A stretch of DNA of 64,000 nucleotides. It comes from Ferrimonas pelagia. Lineage in GTDB: Bacteria; Pseudomonadota; Gammaproteobacteria; Enterobacterales; Shewanellaceae. The DNA lies in contig NZ_BAABJZ010000106.1 of the NCBI RefSeq assembly GCF_039543565.1, positions 61,453-125,452 of the forward strand, given 5' to 3'. The notes beneath the pieces are model-generated. The model did no database searches, had not been told where the DNA came from, and saw only the letters and a list, made by a program, of their open reading frames with translations. Position 1 is the stretch's first letter. Each line of letters starts with the position of its first letter. Positions 9,066 to 18,377 of this stretch are shown here, in pieces. The position numbers and the translations under genes were made by a program.

Positions 9066-10342
9066 TGGTTCTATTTTCCGATTTGGTTCGAGAGTTTCGA
9101 TTCCTCTCTAAACAGCGTTACATCGTCCTGTTTTTGTTCGCGGTATTTTTGCTCTCCGCGTTTGCCGTCTGGAGCGGTGTGACGGACTCCCATCAGCAGC
9201 AAGTGGCGATTGAACGCTTGTTGGAGAAGGATGCGGTCGATAGAGAGAGCGTATTGGCCAAGCAGGTCGATTATGGCGATGCTGCCTATTACAGCTTTCA
9301 TTTTACCTATGATGAGCCTTCGCCCTTGGCCTTTGCGGCCATGGGGCAACGCGATGTGTATCCTTGGAAGCATCGCATTCGTATGTTGGCACTGGAAGGG
9401 CAGATCCACGAAACGGATGCAGAAAACCCTGAGTTATCGCTATTAGGGCGATTCGACTTTGCCTTTATCATCAGTGTTCTGCTGCCCATCTTCGTCATTC
9501 TCCTATTGCACGACTTACGCTCTGCTGAGCGTGAAGCCGGACGATACGATCTCTTGGTAGTGACGGCGAAGAACCCATATAAGCTTTGGACGGCACGGGC
9601 ACTGGTGCTTTCTGCTTTTCTTGCTGCGGCCATGCTTTTGCCTCTTATCGTCGGGGCCGTTGTCATGCAAGCGCCGCTGTTGAAAACAGGGTTAATGGCG
9701 CTTCTCGCACTGGGCCATTTACTGTTTTGGGTGGTGCTGACCATGGTGGTCGGGCGCGTGATGATGGCCCGTGGGCAAAGCTCCCCTCGCATCGCGTCGG
9801 CCTTGCTTGCCGGATGGCTCGCGCTAACGGTGATCCTGCCGGTTGTGGGTGAGACTGTGATCAATCAACTTATCAGGAGCCCTAACGGTGGCGAGATTGT
9901 TCTGCTGCAACGAGAAGCGGTGAATGACGCTTGGGATAAACCTTTCGCAGCGACATGGGATGAGTTCTTGAAAACGCATCCTGAGTGGGCAGAGCACACT
10001 GAAATGGAATCGTCGTTTCATTGGAAATGGTACTACGCATTCCAGCAAGCGGGCGACCAGCAGGCGGCAGAGCTATCGCAGGCCTATCGTGATGCGATTG
10101 TGAAAAAAGACCATGCTGCAGGCTTGCTGTCATTGTTCTCGCCACCGATGTTGGTGCAGAGGTTGATGTTATCGCTGGCGGAGACCGACGTTGCTGCATC
10201 ACTGGCTTATGAGCAAAGTGTTCGAGACCACCATAGAGCGTTGCGCCTTTATTTCTACCCGCTGCTGTTTGAAAAAGGTGAATTCGACAGTCAGGAATTA
10301 GCTGACATTCCAGTTTACGGTTCTCACACCGTTAGGTATTGA
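9065..10342 (+). CDS. ABC-2 type permease, DUF3526-like, second copy
   Basis: A 425-residue paralogue of the preceding permease. It has an N-terminal helix (about 19-40), a soluble segment containing YSFHFTYDEPSPLAFAAMGQ (compare HYVFRAPSPLSII in the first copy), helices from about 137 to 275, then a long C-terminal soluble domain. The final helix of the first copy appears to be missing. ATG 9065 overlaps the previous TAA; an in-frame ATG at 9011 lies inside the previous gene and is rejected. A strong terminator follows. Confidence 0.85.
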   Translation: MVLFSDLVREFRFLSKQRYIVLFLFAVFLLSAFAVWSGVTDSHQQQVAIERLLEKDAVDRESVLAKQVDYGDAAYYSFHFTYDEPSPLAFAAMGQRDVYPWKHRIRMLALEGQIHETDAENPELSLLGRFDFAFIISVLLPIFVILLLHDLRSAEREAGRYDLLVVTAKNPYKLWTARALVLSAFLAAAMLLPLIVGAVVMQAPLLKTGLMALLALGHLLFWVVLTMVVGRVMMARGQSSPRIASALLAGWLALTVILPVVGETVINQLIRSPNGGEIVLLQREAVNDAWDKPFAATWDEFLKTHPEWAEHTEMESSFHWKWYYAFQQAGDQQAAELSQAYRDAIVKKDHAAGLLSLFSPPMLVQRLMLSLAETDVAASLAYEQSVRDHHRALRLYFYPLLFEKGEFDSQELADIPVYGSHTVRY

Positions 10343-10388
10343 TGCGCCTGGTTGATACCAGTTTGTTCGAAACATTGTTGTATATGAT

Positions 10389-10428
10389 CAGGGCCTGAAG
10401 CAAAGCAATGCTTCAGGCCCTGTTTTTT
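10389..10428 (+). terminator. Strong Rho-independent terminator of the ABC operon
   Basis: A perfect 14-bp stem (CAGGGCCTGAAGCA and its complement) with a 6-nt loop AAGCAA is followed by six T. The remaining bases to 10653 hold no convincing gene, repeat or promoter. Confidence 0.9.
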
Positions 10429-10653
10429 GGGCGCCCAGTAATGCGAAATTGATGGAGCCTGGCGGGCTGCCCGCATTAAAGGTGCTCCTTGTCTATCCGC
10501 GTGATGCTCGCAATTGCAATACTGACGTGCTCTCAGGGCAGAGCAGGACTGAACGGCACTCAATTCAACACGATTGAATTCTGCCGGATCAAGTAGAATT
10601 TCAGTGATCGCTACTGGCGCCTTTGCGCTCCTTTGTCTCTCTGCTTGCTCCCG

Positions 10654-12159
10654 CTAAATCCAGTTGCCGTTATCCGCTGAGATCAGCGCCAGTGCGCGCT
10701 CGGCGATTGCGCGGGCGTCGTTTAGGGGAAGATACGGGATGGTTTGAGCGCCACAGGCGAGGCCCAGCTCTAGGGATGCCAATTGGTTGCGGCGCTGGCT
10801 CGGGCTTTGGGTGATGGCCACGTGCTGAACCTTTTGCAGGGCGATTAAGGTCCATTGATGGCCGAGTGCGCCGGAGTGGATCCAGCAGTCGTTGCCTTCG
10901 AGCCGATAGCCCCAATTGCGATAGCGTAAGTAGAGAATGCCGCAATACAGCGTGGCACCGAGCCAAAGCAGTAACGTTAGCGGTATTGGCGCGTGCGCCA
11001 GCGTGGCCAAAGCGGGGGCAATAAAGGTCAGGGGCCCTCGACGCCAAAACCAACCGATATGGATGCGGTGGTAATGGGTGGGGAGCGCGCTGGCGCGGCT
11101 GCTGAGCTGACTGAGTTGCGGCAGGAGGCTGGCAATGTTCTGGCGAAGCAGACTGGGGATCAACATAGGGCGGCTGCCCCGTTGCTCTATCTCACTGCCG
11201 GTGACTTGCTTGAAACTCACCGTCCACAGCTTGAGGATGCGGGCCAACAGCGGCTGGCGAAATTGCACCGCTTGAACCCGGTGCAGCGCGAGGACGTCGT
11301 GTTGTTTGGCGACTAAGCCGCCGGTGCGATGCAGGGCGTTATCCTGCAGCGTCAGTCGATAGGGGTGGTATTTGAGGACGGCGGAGAGGATGGAGATCAG
11401 CGAGAGCAGCAACAGCAGGCCCAGCGCAGCACTGAGCCCCAGCAAGAGCAGGCTGGACAGGGTTTGTGGCTGCAGTTGGTCAAGCCAATGACTGACGCTT
11501 TGAAACAGGGCGCTTTGCTGAACGGCGGGTTGATCTAACTGGCCGAAGATCGGGCTGAGGAGTATGGCCAACCAGAGTAAGTTGTTTTGGTAGAAGCCAA
11601 ACTTGATCAGCGCTGAGGCCGGTGGCTGACTCAGCACCTGGCTGGTTGGGCTCTCCGGGCGGGTGGCGTTCTCTGCGACTTGGGTGGCGTTTTGGCGCGG
11701 CGCTGTGCTGATCAGCCGCTGCTTAAGCTGCAGGGCTTGCCGGTAGCTGATGGCGGCGAGCGTTGCTTCGTCCTTTTTCGAGCCGGCGGTTTCAACCACC
11801 AGACTGTAGAGCCCCATCGGCCGGTAGTAGAGTGGCTGCTCAAGCCGGACGTTCTGGATCTTATCCAGCGGGATCTCCTGCGCCTTTTTCACTAGCACAC
11901 CCAGCGTCAGCCCTAGTTTGTCATCGAGCAGGCGAAAACGAAACTTGGCCCACTGAACGACGGCGTACAGCAATACCAGTAGACCGAACCCTGTGCCGAT
12001 CAGCCCAAGCCAAAACGCACTGAACCCTTGTTGCCAGCCGGCAAACAGCAGGGGAATGAGGGCGTAGCCATTGCTGACGATGCTGCGGATAAAGCTTAGC
12101 GAGAAGCTGACGATGGACCAAGCCGACAGGCGGGACCAATGCTCGAATCGACGGGCCAT
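10654..12159 (-). CDS. PH domain-containing membrane protein, YdbT-like
   Basis: A 501-residue inner-membrane protein of the bacterial PH (bPH2/DUF304) family, organised like E. coli YdbT with three PH-like units separated by pairs of helices. Helices lie near residues 15-65, 195-265 and 375-410. Each soluble unit carries the typical L-x-x-I/V-Q-x-V strand (LDKIQNVRLEQ, LHRVQAVQF, LQKVQHV). The function of the family is unsettled; a role in envelope maintenance is suspected. It begins one base after the stop of the smaller PH protein, forming a two-gene operon. The length matches YdbT (about 496). Confidence 0.85.
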   Translation of the reverse strand: MARRFEHWSRLSAWSIVSFSLSFIRSIVSNGYALIPLLFAGWQQGFSAFWLGLIGTGFGLLVLLYAVVQWAKFRFRLLDDKLGLTLGVLVKKAQEIPLDKIQNVRLEQPLYYRPMGLYSLVVETAGSKKDEATLAAISYRQALQLKQRLISTAPRQNATQVAENATRPESPTSQVLSQPPASALIKFGFYQNNLLWLAILLSPIFGQLDQPAVQQSALFQSVSHWLDQLQPQTLSSLLLLGLSAALGLLLLLSLISILSAVLKYHPYRLTLQDNALHRTGGLVAKQHDVLALHRVQAVQFRQPLLARILKLWTVSFKQVTGSEIEQRGSRPMLIPSLLRQNIASLLPQLSQLSSRASALPTHYHRIHIGWFWRRGPLTFIAPALATLAHAPIPLTLLLWLGATLYCGILYLRYRNWGYRLEGNDCWIHSGALGHQWTLIALQKVQHVAITQSPSQRRNQLASLELGLACGAQTIPYLPLNDARAIAERALALISADNGNWI

Positions 12160-12160
12160 G

Positions 12161-12814
12161 TTAGCGCTCTGTCCGGTTGTCGCTGGCGTGCGGCGCGGGG
12201 GGGAGGGAATCCTCAGTGCGCTGGGCTAGTTCGTTATCCTTGTTAAGCCCGCTTCGGGCCAACAGATGTTGGCGCAATTGCTCGGCTAGCGGAGTGGACA
12301 GGCCGGGCAGCTCGATCTCAGCCGCGCCGCTGCCGGCACTGAAGCAGCGCAGTGTGCTGAGCTTGAATCGACGCTCTACGGGTCCCTGCGACAGGCTGAT
12401 GTGTTGCAGGCGGGTGTAGGGCAGTGAGATCCGGCGCTGCCAGAACACGCCGTATTGCATCAGCAGCTCGTGCTGGCACACACCATAGTGGCGGGTTTTG
12501 GCCAGTGCGTGTCGCCACAGCAGCAAGAGGCACATTGCCAGTGCAAAGCCACTGAGCAGGGTCATGGCGATGGCCGCTGGTGGGGTAATGATAAAGACAA
12601 TCAGGCCGGTAAAGAGCGTGAGTAGCAGAATGACCGGCAGCGCGGTGCTCAGTAGCACCTCCTGCGGATGGGCGGGATCGACCGGCGTCAGTGCGATCTG
12701 ATCAAATCCTTGCCAGTGTTCGGGCGGCAGCAGCGTGCGGGTGTGTTGGGGCGCGCCGCCAGAGTTTGCATTATCGGGATCGGCTGCGGTGATCTGTGAG
12801 GGGTCGGTCATCAA
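12161..12814 (-). CDS. PH domain-containing membrane protein, YdbS-like
   Basis: A 217-residue protein with two adjacent helices (about 58-105, VILLLTLFTGLIVFI and a second). A single bPH2 domain follows, containing LPYTRLQHISLSQGPVERRF. This is the canonical signature of YdbS-type proteins, whose gene always precedes a ydbT-like gene. The first 40 residues and the C-terminal tail are polar and variable. It is the first gene of the pair; the 300 bp upstream (12815-13114) hold only non-coding sequence with no site I can name. Confidence 0.85.
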   Translation of the reverse strand: MMTDPSQITAADPDNANSGGAPQHTRTLLPPEHWQGFDQIALTPVDPAHPQEVLLSTALPVILLLTLFTGLIVFIITPPAAIAMTLLSGFALAMCLLLLWRHALAKTRHYGVCQHELLMQYGVFWQRRISLPYTRLQHISLSQGPVERRFKLSTLRCFSAGSGAAEIELPGLSTPLAEQLRQHLLARSGLNKDNELAQRTEDSLPPAPHASDNRTER

Positions 12815-13114
12815 ACGGGCTCCGGCGTGGTGTCTTGCTCACTATATCAGTGGCTTAATCTCAGGAGCCAGCACCAAAACGTTGATAAAGATGTCTGCTG
12901 CCGATCGCCTTGGATGCCTACATACCTACGTGCCGGTCAACATCAACAACAGCCACGCAGGGCCGGGGAGCCTTTGCACGCGTTGTTAGATCAACGTTTG
13001 CCATGGGGTGTGGTTGCGATGATCTGCTTGTTGTTTCCTCTCGTACAAGGCGGTTCAAAACTCGATAAAAGCCGTTTGCCCCGGAGATGAAACGCGGGCA
13101 AATAAGGAGGTCAC

Positions 13115-13531
13115 ATGGCTGCACGCTTGACCATTTTCAATGACAGCGAGTGCACTTTGTGCAGCAAAGAGATGGCACATCTGATGGCGCGGGATCCATT
13201 GCATTTGATCCGCCTGGAACCGCTGGGTCAAGCTGATCTGGCCCAGCGCTACCCTTGGCTCGATATCCGCTGTGCGAACCAAATTTTACATGGCGTCACC
13301 GCAGACGGTGAGGTATTGACCGGACTGGATGTAACCCACGCCGCCTGGTCGCTGGTGGGGTTGGGCTGGTTGACCGCGCCGCTGCGCTGGCCGGGCCTTC
13401 GCTGGTTTGCCGATAGGGGGTACGGTGCGTTTGCTACTCATAGGCAACGGATCTCCGCTTGGTTTGCCTCTGGCGAGAGATGCCAATGCGGTCAGCGTGG
13501 CGGCGAGGCTCCCGGACGGGAGCGGCGCTGA
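13115..13531 (+). CDS. DCC-family thioredoxin-like protein (DUF393)
   Basis: A 138-residue protein of the thiol-disulfide oxidoreductase DCC family. These have a thioredoxin fold with a Cys pair after the first strand, here FNDSECTLCSKEM (Cys13 and Cys16, CxxC). The C-terminal half has the typical hydrophobic WSLVGLGWLTAPLRWPG segment. A perfect AAGGAGG at 13104-13110 sets the start. Its TGA overlaps the ATG of the following SDR (TGATG), so the two are translationally coupled. The last 20 residues are Arg/Gly-rich and not conserved in the family. The redox partner is unknown. Confidence 0.85.
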   Translation: MAARLTIFNDSECTLCSKEMAHLMARDPLHLIRLEPLGQADLAQRYPWLDIRCANQILHGVTADGEVLTGLDVTHAAWSLVGLGWLTAPLRWPGLRWFADRGYGAFATHRQRISAWFASGERCQCGQRGGEAPGRERR

Positions 13532-14295
13532 TGGCGCATTATGTACTGGTGGTGGGAGCCAGCGGCGGTATTGGCACGGCGGTCTGTCGGGCTTATGCCG
13601 AGCGGGCCTCGACCGCCCGCGTTGTTGCCATTAGCCGAACCGGGTTGGATTTTGATCACCCCAAGGTGCGCGCTTTGAGCTGCGATCATCAGCCGGGTTC
13701 TATCCGGGCGTTGGTCGAAGCGCATCCCGCTTGGTTTCGCCAGCTCACCCGCGTGGTGATCTGCAACGGTCAGTTGCACAGTGACGACTTTCAGCCGGAA
13801 AAACGCATCGAGCAGCTCGACAGTGAGGCGATGATGATGCTGTTTCAGATCAACACCGTCACGCCCATGCTGTACCTCAAAGCCTTGCTGCCTTGCCTAC
13901 CTCCAGACAATACGTTTCGGCGCGAAAAATTGGCGGCCTCGCTGCACAGTCAACCGCGGATCGTTGTCACTGTGCTGAGCGCCCGAGTGGGCTCGATCAC
14001 CGACAACCGGGCGGGCGGCTGGTACAGCTATCGCGCTTCCAAAGCCGCACTGAATATGGCGCTGAAAACCGCTGCCATCGAGTGGTGGCGCCGTAATAGT
14101 GCAGTGAAGCTGTTGGCGTTTCACCCGGGAACCACGAATACGCCATTGTCCCAGCCGTATCAGTCTCGAGTGCCGCCGGCAAAGTTGTTCAGCACCGATT
14201 TTGTGGCGCAAAAGCTCATTGCTCAGATGGACAGGGCCTTGCCGGACGGAGCGTTGTCCTTCGTTGATTGGGCCGGTTGCGACATCGATTGGTAA
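13531..14295 (+). CDS. SDR family oxidoreductase (CsgA/sniffer-like)
   Basis: A 254-residue short-chain dehydrogenase with cofactor motif VGASGGIG near the N-terminus (residues 7-14) and the catalytic YRASKAAL box. It belongs to the group related to CsgA and sniffer (a VLSARVGSITDN segment before the active site and FHPGTTNTPLSQPY after it). The start was set at 13531 because it overlaps the DUF393 stop and gives the correct fold start. Longer in-frame starts would run 24 residues into the upstream gene. The substrate is unknown; coupling to a DCC protein suggests a shared redox role. Confidence 0.88.
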   Translation: MAHYVLVVGASGGIGTAVCRAYAERASTARVVAISRTGLDFDHPKVRALSCDHQPGSIRALVEAHPAWFRQLTRVVICNGQLHSDDFQPEKRIEQLDSEAMMMLFQINTVTPMLYLKALLPCLPPDNTFRREKLAASLHSQPRIVVTVLSARVGSITDNRAGGWYSYRASKAALNMALKTAAIEWWRRNSAVKLLAFHPGTTNTPLSQPYQSRVPPAKLFSTDFVAQKLIAQMDRALPDGALSFVDWAGCDIDW

Positions 14296-14428
14296 GCATT
14301 GATGGGAAAAGGGCGCCAATTCTTCAGGCTTTTGTTTGCGATGGTGATCAAGTCTGATCCGACTCACGGATGGTTTTATTCAACGGGCGTACAATTCGGC
14401 CATCAAAATAAGACGCTAGTGAGTTACT

Positions 14429-15976
14429 GTGCCGCTCAGATCCCTACATCAGCAGGCGTTAGGCCTGATCCAGAACCCCAACCTGACCCCAAAACAGAAA
14501 GAGCTGGCGCTGTATCAGACGCTGGAAGCCAGCTTACCCACCTGTGCGTATCCCGCTGCAGTCTCGGCGGCGGTTGAGCAGGGTCTTCTGCATGAGATGT
14601 TCGAAAGCGCTGCGCCGTTTAAGCCGCGTTATCTGTTGCCGGACTACCAGAAAGCGTTCGCGCAGGGCAGTGATTATCTGGAACTCGCGCCGCCGCAAGA
14701 TCTGGATGAGGCGATCCAGTTTCTGATCATCCTCTATCAAAACGTGCCGTCGGTGACCACGTTCCCGGTGTTTCTGGGCCATCTGGATCAATTGCTTGAG
14801 CCCTTTGTCTGCGAGCAGCTTAGCGATCCTCAGTTGGACCGAAAGATCCGCCTGTTCTGGCAGATGATCGATCGCACCGTGCCGGACTCCTTTGCCCACG
14901 CCAATTTAGGGCCGAAGGACAGTCGGGTGGGGCGCGCGATCTTGCGCGTCGATGCGGCACTTGGCCAGTCGGTGCCGAACCTGACCTTCCGTTATGAAGC
15001 GGGTGTGACGCCGGACGATCTGTTGGCGCAAGTGGGCCAGAACATCATCGATTGCAACAAGCCACACATTGCCAACCATCCAGCCATTGCAGCGGACTTC
15101 GATGGCGATTACGCCCAGGTGAGTTGTTATAACTCGTTACATGTTGGCGGTGGCGCCCACACCATGATGCGACTGAATTTGCGCGTTTCGTTTGCGCGTT
15201 GTGATGGCAGCGTCGATGACTACATCCGCCGCGTCGTACCTGAGTGTACGGCGTTGATGGTGCAGGCGATGCGCCACCGCATCGATTTTTTGGTGGAGCA
15301 GTCCGGCTTTTTCCTGGGCAACTTCCTGGCGACGGAAGGCTTGATCGATCTCAACCGCTTTAGCGCCATGTTCGGGATCTACGGTTTGGCGGAGCTGGTC
15401 AATCAATTGATGAAGGCGGGCGGTATGCCGGGGCGTTACGGTCAGGATCCGCAGGCCATGGAACTGGCGGAGCGGATCGTCAGCGCCTACCGCGACGCCA
15501 TGCGCGGCCATCAGGTGGCGCACTGCCACAACGGCCGGTTGGTGTTTCATTCGCAGTCCGGGATCTCCAGCGACACCGAGGAGACGGCGGGAACCCGTAT
15601 TCCCATTGGCGAGGAGCCCGATGCGGTCAGCTACATTCGGTATTGTGCGCACCTGCACCGCTATTTCGATGCTGGGATCAGTGACATCTTCGCGTTGGAG
15701 CCGACCATCCGTCAGAACCCTCAGGCGCTGACGCGGCTGATCAAAGGCGGCTTTGCTCTGGGGCTGCGCTGTTTTACCGCCAATGTCAGCGATAACGATC
15801 TGGTGCGGGTGACCGGCTATCTGGTCAAGCGCTCGGACATTGAAAAATTCCGCGTTGGGGCAGAGCGCCATCAATCGACTTTGCTTGGGGCGGAAGCGGT
15901 GGATGTCGCGGGGATCCTCAACCGCCGGGCGCGGGTGATCAGCCATGAAACGGTGCCACTGACGACGTGGTCCTAA
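14429..15976 (+). CDS. yjjI: YjjI family glycyl-radical enzyme
   Basis: A 515-residue member of the YjjI (DUF3029) glycyl-radical enzymes, anaerobic catalysts whose reaction is still undefined. The C-terminal radical loop is RVTGYLV (near residue 465), with the radical on the Gly. A conserved VSCYNSLHVGGGAHT segment near the middle probably carries the active-site Cys. GTG 14429 is the start that gives the family length; no strong Shine-Dalgarno is visible. The activase YjjW follows within a few bases, as in E. coli and Shewanella. Expression is probably anaerobic, but I see no clear FNR site. Confidence 0.93.
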   Translation: MPLRSLHQQALGLIQNPNLTPKQKELALYQTLEASLPTCAYPAAVSAAVEQGLLHEMFESAAPFKPRYLLPDYQKAFAQGSDYLELAPPQDLDEAIQFLIILYQNVPSVTTFPVFLGHLDQLLEPFVCEQLSDPQLDRKIRLFWQMIDRTVPDSFAHANLGPKDSRVGRAILRVDAALGQSVPNLTFRYEAGVTPDDLLAQVGQNIIDCNKPHIANHPAIAADFDGDYAQVSCYNSLHVGGGAHTMMRLNLRVSFARCDGSVDDYIRRVVPECTALMVQAMRHRIDFLVEQSGFFLGNFLATEGLIDLNRFSAMFGIYGLAELVNQLMKAGGMPGRYGQDPQAMELAERIVSAYRDAMRGHQVAHCHNGRLVFHSQSGISSDTEETAGTRIPIGEEPDAVSYIRYCAHLHRYFDAGISDIFALEPTIRQNPQALTRLIKGGFALGLRCFTANVSDNDLVRVTGYLVKRSDIEKFRVGAERHQSTLLGAEAVDVAGILNRRARVISHETVPLTTWS

Positions 15977-15981
15977 CCGCG

Positions 15982-16863
15982 ATGGGCGAAACCAGGTGCA
16001 CCGAGTTGGGCGTGATCAACCGTATCTTGCCGTTTAGCTGTGTTGATGGCCCGGGCAGTCGCATGGTGGTGTTTATGCAGGGCTGCAATATGGACTGCCC
16101 CAGTTGCCACAATCCGCAGACCATAGGGCAGTGCAACCATTGTATGAGCTGCGCACCGCACTGCCTTGAGGGCGCTATCGTGGCGAGTCGCGCAGGAGAA
16201 AGTGTGCGGCGGCTTCATCTTTGCGCGCAGTGCCGTCAGTGCGATCGCTGTCTTGCTGCCTGTCCACGGGGGGGCGATCCTCGCAGTCGCCAACTGAGCG
16301 TGGCGGACTTGGTGACGGAGATCGGCCAGCACGCCATGCTGCTCGATGGCGTCACCTTCTCCGGCGGTGAAGCGACGCTGCAACACCGGTTTTTAGCGCA
16401 GGTGTTTACCGCGCTCAGGCGCGAGCCCAATTGCGAGCATTTGTCAGTCTTACTCGACTCCAACGGCTTGTTGTCCGAGCGTCACTGGCCAGAGTTGCTG
16501 CGCCAATGCGATGGCGTGATGTTGGATATCAAGGCATTGGATAACGGCTTGCATCGACAGCTCACCGGGCGAAGCAATGTCCGGGTGCTCGACAGCGCGC
16601 GCCAGTTGGCACAGGCCAACAAATTGATGGAGTTGCGTTGGCTGGTGATCCAAGACGTTAATGATACAGCGGCCGAGCTTGAAGGTTTGATCGAGCTGAT
16701 CCGCGGTTTCCCTCACCCCGTGCCGTTGCGTCTTAATGGCTATCGACATCATGGTGTGCGTCAGCAGGGCAAGCAGTGGCCGGAGACCACCGAGCATCGA
16801 TTAAGCGAGCTGATCGCCTATCTTCGGGCGCAGGGGATCGAGGCGTACAGCGGCCAGCTTTAG
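15982..16863 (+). CDS. yjjW: YjjW family glycyl-radical-enzyme activase (radical SAM)
   Basis: A 293-residue radical-SAM enzyme that generates the glycyl radical on YjjI. The [4Fe-4S]-SAM motif is CNMDCPSC (C-x3-C-x2-C). An insert with two ferredoxin-like clusters follows (CNHCMSCAPHC and CAQCRQCDRCLAACP), typical of GRE activases. The SGGEA motif (VTFSGGEATLQH) binds SAM. ATG 15982 is six bases after the yjjI stop; an in-frame GTG at 15967 overlapping yjjI is an alternative start. Nothing is missing. It is coupled to yjjI, so the pair forms a complete activase/enzyme system. Confidence 0.93.
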   Translation: MGETRCTELGVINRILPFSCVDGPGSRMVVFMQGCNMDCPSCHNPQTIGQCNHCMSCAPHCLEGAIVASRAGESVRRLHLCAQCRQCDRCLAACPRGGDPRSRQLSVADLVTEIGQHAMLLDGVTFSGGEATLQHRFLAQVFTALRREPNCEHLSVLLDSNGLLSERHWPELLRQCDGVMLDIKALDNGLHRQLTGRSNVRVLDSARQLAQANKLMELRWLVIQDVNDTAAELEGLIELIRGFPHPVPLRLNGYRHHGVRQQGKQWPETTEHRLSELIAYLRAQGIEAYSGQL

Positions 16864-16973
16864 ATCGATTAAATAAGGTTGTTAAGTGGACGAGCAATAG
16901 TTTCGTCAGAACCGTTTAGTGCAACGCGAATGGTGCTGAATGGTCATCCAGTCTGGTCACTGCCAGTCGCTGC

Positions 16974-17231
16974 TCATGGCGTTATGTCGGCCAGCACCAG
17001 ATCGGTCAGCGGGGTGCAACAGCAAGGCAGGATCTCGCCGCGCCGGACGTATGCCATCGGCGGCGTCAAGTAACGGACTTCACCGCTGAGCAGTTGGGTC
17101 TTGCAGGCGCTGCAGTAGCCTTGCCGACACTCGCTGTAGTGGCCTCGGGGCGTTAAAGAGGCGAGCAATGGCTCGCCTTCTGTGTGCGCCCAAGTGTCGC
17201 GCCCTTGGTTGATGCGGTGGCGTTTGTTCAC
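16974..17231 (-). CDS. 2Fe-2S ferredoxin of the class Ia RNR operon (YfaE-like)
   Basis: An 85-residue plant-type [2Fe-2S] ferredoxin that helps maintain the NrdB diferric-tyrosyl radical cofactor. Ligands are CRQGYCSAC (C-x4-C-x2-C) and a Cys in LPCCC. It starts with GTG one base after the nrdB stop codon, so it is the third gene of nrdA-nrdB-yfaE. The longer upstream ATG lies inside nrdB and gives a non-conserved extension. Length and position match E. coli YfaE (84 residues). Confidence 0.88.
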   Translation of the reverse strand: MNKRHRINQGRDTWAHTEGEPLLASLTPRGHYSECRQGYCSACKTQLLSGEVRYLTPPMAYVRRGEILPCCCTPLTDLVLADITP

Positions 17232-17232
17232 G

Positions 17233-18369
17233 TTAGAGCTTAAATCCGGCCAGATCGTCGTGATCGATCTCATTGTCGATCTGATTGGTCAGATAGGAGC
17301 TCACTTCCACTTCCTGTGGCGCCACTTGGACGGCATCCGACTCCAGCCACTTGCTCATCCAGGGCAGGGGGTTGGTGCGTTTATCGAAGATCGGTTTCAG
17401 GCCGATCCCCGCCATGCGTTCGTTGGTGATGAACTCGACGTAATCTTCGATGATCTGCTGATTCAGTCCCATCATGGAGCCGTCTTTGAACAGGTAAGAC
17501 GCCCAGGCTTTTTCCTGCTCGGCCGCGCGGCGGAAGATCTCAATCGAGTCGGCGTGACATTCCAATGCGATCTCGGCCATGTCGGGATCATCCCGGCCAT
17601 CGGCCATTAGGTTGAGCATATGCTGGGTGCCCACCAGGTGCAGTTGTTCGTCACGGGCGATCAAGCGAATGATCTTGGCATTGCCCTCCATCTTTTCCCG
17701 CTCGGCAAAGGCGAAGGAGCAGGCGAACGAGACGTAAAAGCGCACCGCCTCCAGCACATTGACGGACATTAGGCACAGATAGAGCTTTTTCTTCAGCCCC
17801 CGCAGGCTCACGGAGACCGTTTGCCCGTTGATGGTGTGCTCGCCCGGGCCCAATTGCTGGTAGTGCTGGGTGGCGCTGATCAGATCGTCGTAATAACCGC
17901 TGATATCGCCGGCGCGCTTGAGGATCTCCTCATTGACGACGATGTCATCAAACACGGTGGCCGGATCCGCCACGATGTTGCGGATAATGTGGGTGTACGA
18001 GCGTGAGTGGATGGTCTCGTAGAAAGACCAGGTTTCTATCCAGGTTTCCAGCTCGGGCAGCGAGACCAGCGGCAGCAGTGCCACGTTCGGGCTGCGGCCC
18101 TGAATGGAATCGAGCAGGGTCTGATATTTCAGATTGGACAGGAAGATGTGCTTTTCATGCTCCGGCAGCGCGTTGAAGTCGATGCGATCTTGGGTCACAT
18201 CCACCTCTTCCGGACGCCAGAAGAAGGAAAGCTGCTTCTCGATTAGATCTTCGAAGATCCGATGACGCTGCTGATCGTAGCGCGCCACATTGACCGGGTT
18301 ACCAAGAAACATCGGCTCCTTGAGCGCGTTGTTGTTTACCCGGGAAAAAGTGCTGTAGTGATGGCTCAT
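17233..18369 (-). CDS. nrdB: Ribonucleoside-diphosphate reductase class Ia, beta subunit
   Basis: A 378-residue small subunit (E. coli 376) that houses the diiron-tyrosyl radical used by NrdA to reduce ribonucleotides. Iron ligands are recognisable: the Asp/Glu region WRPEEVDVTQD, FYETIHSRSYTHII (E-x2-H), and the second pair KIIRLIARDEQLHL (E-x2-H). The C-terminal tail NEIDHDDLAGFKL binds NrdA. I started at MSHHYSTFS because AGGAG precedes it. Upstream nrdA ends 8 bp before; a ferredoxin gene follows at once. Confidence 0.96.
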   Translation of the reverse strand: MSHHYSTFSRVNNNALKEPMFLGNPVNVARYDQQRHRIFEDLIEKQLSFFWRPEEVDVTQDRIDFNALPEHEKHIFLSNLKYQTLLDSIQGRSPNVALLPLVSLPELETWIETWSFYETIHSRSYTHIIRNIVADPATVFDDIVVNEEILKRAGDISGYYDDLISATQHYQQLGPGEHTINGQTVSVSLRGLKKKLYLCLMSVNVLEAVRFYVSFACSFAFAEREKMEGNAKIIRLIARDEQLHLVGTQHMLNLMADGRDDPDMAEIALECHADSIEIFRRAAEQEKAWASYLFKDGSMMGLNQQIIEDYVEFITNERMAGIGLKPIFDKRTNPLPWMSKWLESDAVQVAPQEVEVSSYLTNQIDNEIDHDDLAGFKL

Positions 18370-18377
18370 GATGGCTC

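Noticed and set aside
14296..14428. An FNR or CRP site before yjjI
   Set aside because: Only half-sites (TGATCAAG, TTGATGG) are visible; neither dyad is complete.
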